A stretch of DNA of 41,968 nucleotides from an uncultured Collinsella sp. (GTDB taxonomy: Bacteria; Actinomycetota; Coriobacteriia; Coriobacteriales; Coriobacteriaceae). Positions 39,511-41,968 of this stretch are shown here, piece after piece; positions within the stretch are counted from its first letter, which is position 1, and every line of letters begins with the position of its first letter. Under the pieces are notes generated by a model, which worked only from the letters and a program-made list of their open reading frames with translations, did not search any database and had not been told where the DNA came from. A program made the position numbers and the translations under genes. Location of the stretch: positions 1 through 41,968 of the forward strand of contig CABUSR010000019.1 of NCBI GenBank assembly GCA_902494245.1, given 5' to 3'.

Positions 39511-39810
39511 TTACAGCAAGGCTTTCCAGTCCTCGTACTCGTCGGCGTCGATCTCGCCGTTCTCGAGCCGTGCGCGCTTCTCTGCCCACAACTCGATCGC
39601 CATCGCGGCTTTGGGCGCGTGCGGCGCCTTGGGGTTCAGGGAGAGGCCCGAACCGTCGGCTGAGGGAACTATGCCGAAGGAGTCTTCGAGCCGCACGAGC
39701 AGCGACATGAGGTCGCCTGCGGTCTCGACGCCGTAATCCTTGAGGGCGTTGACGGACACGCCGAGCGCTGCGGCGATGGACTCGAGCAGCTCGGGCTTGT
39801 CCATCAGCAA
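39511..39810 (-). pseudogene. C-terminal fragment of an XRE regulator
   Basis: The 99-residue frame starts abruptly at DKPELLESIAAALGVSVNAL and continues LEDSFGIVPSADG... AMAIELWAEKRARLENGEID...EYEDWKALL. This is the sensor module found twice in the 37628-38764 protein, but the N-terminal helix-turn-helix is missing. The break lies at about 39795-39803, exactly where a plus-strand integrase fragment begins. No promoter or Shine-Dalgarno is evident. It is most likely a remnant. Confidence 0.72.
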
Positions 39811-40213
39811 ATCCTATCAGCGGCTCAAGGGCAAGGACGTGATTACCACTCCTAAGACGAAAAAGAGCAACCGTGTCATTAAGATGCCCAAATTCCTCTG
39901 TGGAGAGATGGAGGACTACTTAAAGATGTTTTACAGCACCGGGGCAAATGAACGGATTTTCCCTGTCAGCAAGCACTATCTCCACCATGAAATGGACAGA
40001 GGTGCGAAAGCGGCGGGAGTGAAGCGGATCAGAATTCACGACCTCCGACATTCACACATTTCCCTGCTGATTGATATGGGCTTCACCGCCCTGGCAATCG
40101 CTGACCGGGTGGGGCATGAGAGTATCGATATCACCTACCGCTACGCCCATCTGTTTCCTACAAGGCAGACGGAGATGGCGGACAAACTGGACTTTGAAAG
40201 GATGGGAACGTAA
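39803..40213 (+). pseudogene. C-terminal fragment of a second tyrosine recombinase
   Basis: In-frame from ISKSYQRLKGKDVITTPKTK, the 136 residues carry the second half of an integrase catalytic domain: HDLRHSH, GHE and YRYAHLF. They are closely related to the island integrase (GVKRIRIHD is identical in both). The first catalytic Arg, core-binding and arm domains are missing, so it is inactive as it stands. It is followed after two bases by a MobC-like gene, mirroring int-MobC at 36 kb. Confidence 0.8.
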
Positions 40214-40215
40214 CC

Positions 40216-40536
40216 ATGTCACTGAAAAACCGAGACAACAAAAATCGCTGGAGGAACAAGACCGTGGCCTTCCGGGTGTCCCCGGAGGAAGATGAACAGA
40301 TCGAGGCCGCTGTGCGGCTCTCCGGCCTGACAAAGCAGGACTACATCACAAGACGCCTCCTGTGCCGGGACGTAGTGGTACAGGGTAATCCCAAGGTCTA
40401 CAAAGCCCTGCGTGACCAGCTTGCCGCCGTTCTGGACGAACTGCGGCGGGCCGAGGACGGGGCTGGCGTGGACGATGAACTGCTGGACACCATTCAGATG
40501 ATCGCCGCTATCATGGGCGGCATGAAGGAGGATTGA
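40216..40536 (+). CDS. MobC-like relaxosome/ribbon-helix-helix protein (second module)
   Basis: The 106-residue protein begins MSLKNRDNKNRWRNKTVAFR; residues 16-44 (VAFRVSPEEDEQIEAAVRLS...QDYI) match the ribbon-helix-helix of the 35731-36180 protein. The rest is helical and acidic with ELLDTIQMIAAIM near the end. It is between an integrase fragment and a RepA-like ATPase. The base composition and codon choice differ from the Collinsella-like genes to the left and look Clostridia-like. Confidence 0.78.
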   Translation: MSLKNRDNKNRWRNKTVAFRVSPEEDEQIEAAVRLSGLTKQDYITRRLLCRDVVVQGNPKVYKALRDQLAAVLDELRRAEDGAGVDDELLDTIQMIAAIMGGMKED

Positions 40537-40540
40537 TAGA

Positions 40541-41698
40541 TTGATGGATTCCAGAGAAACGAAAAGGACTGTCCCGGTTCCGTCTGTTGGCGCAGACGGG
40601 GAACAGCCCATTTCACAAACACCTATCGCAAGTATAACAGAGGAAACGACAGAAAACAATCCCCCTGAAAAAAATTATGCGGAACTGCTGCGGAAAATGC
40701 AGCGCATGAACGACCCGGCGTATCTCCCCACGATTTCCATGAACGAGTTGTACGAGAACGTCTATCAGAGCAGACCGCCCGTCATTGACGGTCTGCTCTA
40801 TCCGGGGACGTACCTCTTTGCGGGAGCGCCCAAGGTAGGCAAGTCGTTTCTGATGGCCCAGCTTGCCTACCACGTCAGCATGGGCCTCCCCCTGTGGGAC
40901 TATCCCGTTCACAAGGGGACTGTCCTCTATCTGGCGCTGGAGGACGATCACCGTCGCTTGCAGGAGCGGCTTTACCGGATGTTCGGCATGGACGGCACCA
41001 ACGACCTCCTCTTTTCCATCTGCGCAAAGCAGGTCGGCAACGGGCTGGAGGAACAGCTAAAGCGATTCGTGCAGGAACACCCAGACACCAAACTGATTAT
41101 CATTGACACCCTTCAGAAGATTCGGGAGGCTGGCGGGGATAAGTACAGCTACGCCAACGATTATGAGGTGGTAGGAAAGCTGAAACGCCTTGCTGACGCT
41201 TGCGGCGTCTGCCTCCTACTGGTACATCACACTCGGAAGCAGCAGGCCGACGACAAGTTTGATATGATCTCCGGCACCAACGGCCTGTCGGGGGCAGCAG
41301 ACGGGGCCTTTCTTCTTCAGAAGGAGAAGCGGACGGACGGCACCGCCACCTTGGATGTGGTAGGACGTGACCAGCAAGACCAGCGGCTCTATCTCATTAA
41401 GGACAAGGAACACCTGACATGGACACTGGAGCGGATGGAAACGGAGTTGTGGGTAGAACCCCCCGACCCGGTGCTGGAGGCCGTAGCCGCCTTTATCACG
41501 GCGGAGAGGCCGTCCTGGGGCGGTACGGCCACGGAGTTGGCGGCAGCCCTGCAAGTGGATATGAAGCCCAATGCCCTGGCGATGCGGCTGAACGTCCGGG
41601 CCGGGAAACTGGCAACGGACTATCATATCCGCTATGAGAACACCCGCACCCACGCCGGGAGAAGTATCAGCCTGACCCTGGATCCTCCCCAAGCGTGA
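40541..41698 (+). CDS. RepA-like AAA-type ATPase (AAA_25)
   Basis: This protein of 384-385 residues starts at TTG 40541 or ATG 40544; AAGGAGG at 40525-40531 suits either. Walker A is GAPKVGKS (95-102) and Walker B is KLIIIDTLQKI (about 185-195), with LLVHHTRK and SGTNGLSGAADG downstream as in RSF1010 RepA-type hexameric helicases. A small C-terminal winged-helix-like region follows (about 305-380). It is the replication initiator or helicase of a Clostridia-type mobile element. The stop codon lies inside the first iteron of the downstream repeat region. Confidence 0.85.
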   Translation: MMDSRETKRTVPVPSVGADGEQPISQTPIASITEETTENNPPEKNYAELLRKMQRMNDPAYLPTISMNELYENVYQSRPPVIDGLLYPGTYLFAGAPKVGKSFLMAQLAYHVSMGLPLWDYPVHKGTVLYLALEDDHRRLQERLYRMFGMDGTNDLLFSICAKQVGNGLEEQLKRFVQEHPDTKLIIIDTLQKIREAGGDKYSYANDYEVVGKLKRLADACGVCLLLVHHTRKQQADDKFDMISGTNGLSGAADGAFLLQKEKRTDGTATLDVVGRDQQDQRLYLIKDKEHLTWTLERMETELWVEPPDPVLEAVAAFITAERPSWGGTATELAAALQVDMKPNALAMRLNVRAGKLATDYHIRYENTRTHAGRSISLTLDPPQA

Positions 41699-41776
41699 CG
41701 ACCGTGACGGCTGTGACGGCTTTTTTGAGAGCGGGGGCGGTGTCCAAAACATCGTCACGGTCGTCACGGCTGTCAC
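41695..41776. repeat. 9-bp iterons facing each other downstream of repA-like gene
   Basis: GTGACG recurs at 41695, 41704 and 41713 (9-bp period), and CGTCAC/TGTCAC recurs at 41753, 41762 and 41771 with the same period but inverted. The unit is GTGACGRCC. The two triplets can pair as a long hairpin. This may be a replication origin, an operator array or a terminator (TTTTTT at 41720-41726). Confidence 0.65.
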
Positions 41777-41788
41777 GGGGAGCGGGGT

Positions 41789-41860
41789 CAAATGTCAAGG
41801 GGGCATACCTGTGGGTGGAGATTGCCGCAAGGCAATACAACCCGAACCCCTTGACATTTG
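41789..41860. repeat. Nested inverted repeat, possible oriT or origin
   Basis: CAAATGTCAAGGGG (41789-41802) is exactly inverted at 41847-41860. Inside, ATTGCC-GCAA-GGCAAT (41821-41836) forms a tetraloop hairpin. No gene is visible from 41699 to the window end. Confidence 0.6.
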
Positions 41861-41884
41861 GCCCACGGAGGACACTTGCCGGGT

Positions 41885-41911
41885 GGTGGGAAAGGCTGTG
41901 CCTTTCCCACC
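41885..41911. repeat. Perfect 12-bp hairpin near the window end
   Basis: GGTGGGAAAGGC (41885-41896) pairs with GCCTTTCCCACC (41900-41911) around TGT. It has no T-run, so it is structural rather than a simple terminator. The element continues beyond the window. Confidence 0.6.
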
Positions 41912-41968
41912 TGCCCAACGGCGAGTGGCAAAGTTTAGGCGGGGTGCAGGGTGCCCTTTTCAAAGGGC

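Noticed and set aside
41667..41963. Minus-strand frame of 98 codons at the window end
   Set aside because: It runs through iterons and hairpins and has no ribosome site or family features.

Overview
The window looks like a chromosome segment of a high-GC gut actinobacterium of the Coriobacteriia, most likely Collinsella or a close relative. This is inferred from the GC-rich codon use, the fused MurT-GatD enzyme, the catabolic gene mix (glycerol and iron alcohol dehydrogenases, alpha-glucoside PTS with GH4) and the style of the intergenic hairpins. No database search was possible. From about 39.80 kb to the right end the codon use and gene families look like a Clostridia-type (Firmicutes) mobile element, and the join there is abrupt.

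Layout. 1-0.5 kb: the end of an IS3-family element, a partial copy of a tRNA 3' end and an intact tRNA-Glu(UUC). 0.5-4.9 kb (minus): two hypothetical helical-repeat-like proteins and a fused lipid II amidotransferase, murT-gatD. 5.3-8.4 kb: iron alcohol dehydrogenase, glycerol dehydrogenase and a decayed glycerol-dehydrogenase-like gene. 8.5-9.8 kb: a multi-cluster ferredoxin-like protein. 9.9-15.2 kb: an alpha-glucoside locus with a GntR/UTRA repressor, a zinc dehydrogenase, a PTS EIICB and a 6-phospho-alpha-glucosidase, with two CTAG-centred operators between the divergent arms. 15.3-20.7 kb: ychF, a DUF1648 protein, a divergent small-ORF/XRE pair around a perfect 24-bp palindrome, a MITE-like element, ansA and guaA.

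Island. The last 15 bases of guaA (20717-20731) recur at 38879-38893 with one silent change; both copies encode I-E-W-E-stop. I read these as attL and attR of an 18-kb integrated island. It carries a ribbon-helix-helix-like protein plus a Type III restriction-modification system (mod, res), cargo genes (DUF2958, a Tat lipoprotein, a His/Cys-repeat membrane protein, XRE), a mobilization set (coupling protein, MobL/MobP-like relaxase, accessory proteins and a candidate oriT), a VirE/VapE-like helicase, a second relaxosome-type protein, a tyrosine integrase, an excisionase and a doubled XRE regulator. There are no mating-pore genes, so it looks mobilizable rather than self-transmissible. The mod gene holds a run of nine G at codon 86; gain or loss of one G brings an immediate stop, so the system is a candidate ON/OFF epigenetic switch (phasevarion).

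Right flank. 38.9-39.5 kb is non-coding and holds eight copies of a GGGAGTAAA-like motif in both orientations. At about 39.80 kb two gene fragments, an XRE regulator tail (minus) and an integrase C-terminus (plus), are both cut at the same point. The plus-strand module beyond (integrase fragment, MobC-like, RepA-like ATPase, iterons and inverted repeats) mirrors the int-MobC-like-helicase order of the guaA island. It is either a second element accreted beside the first or an assembly join.
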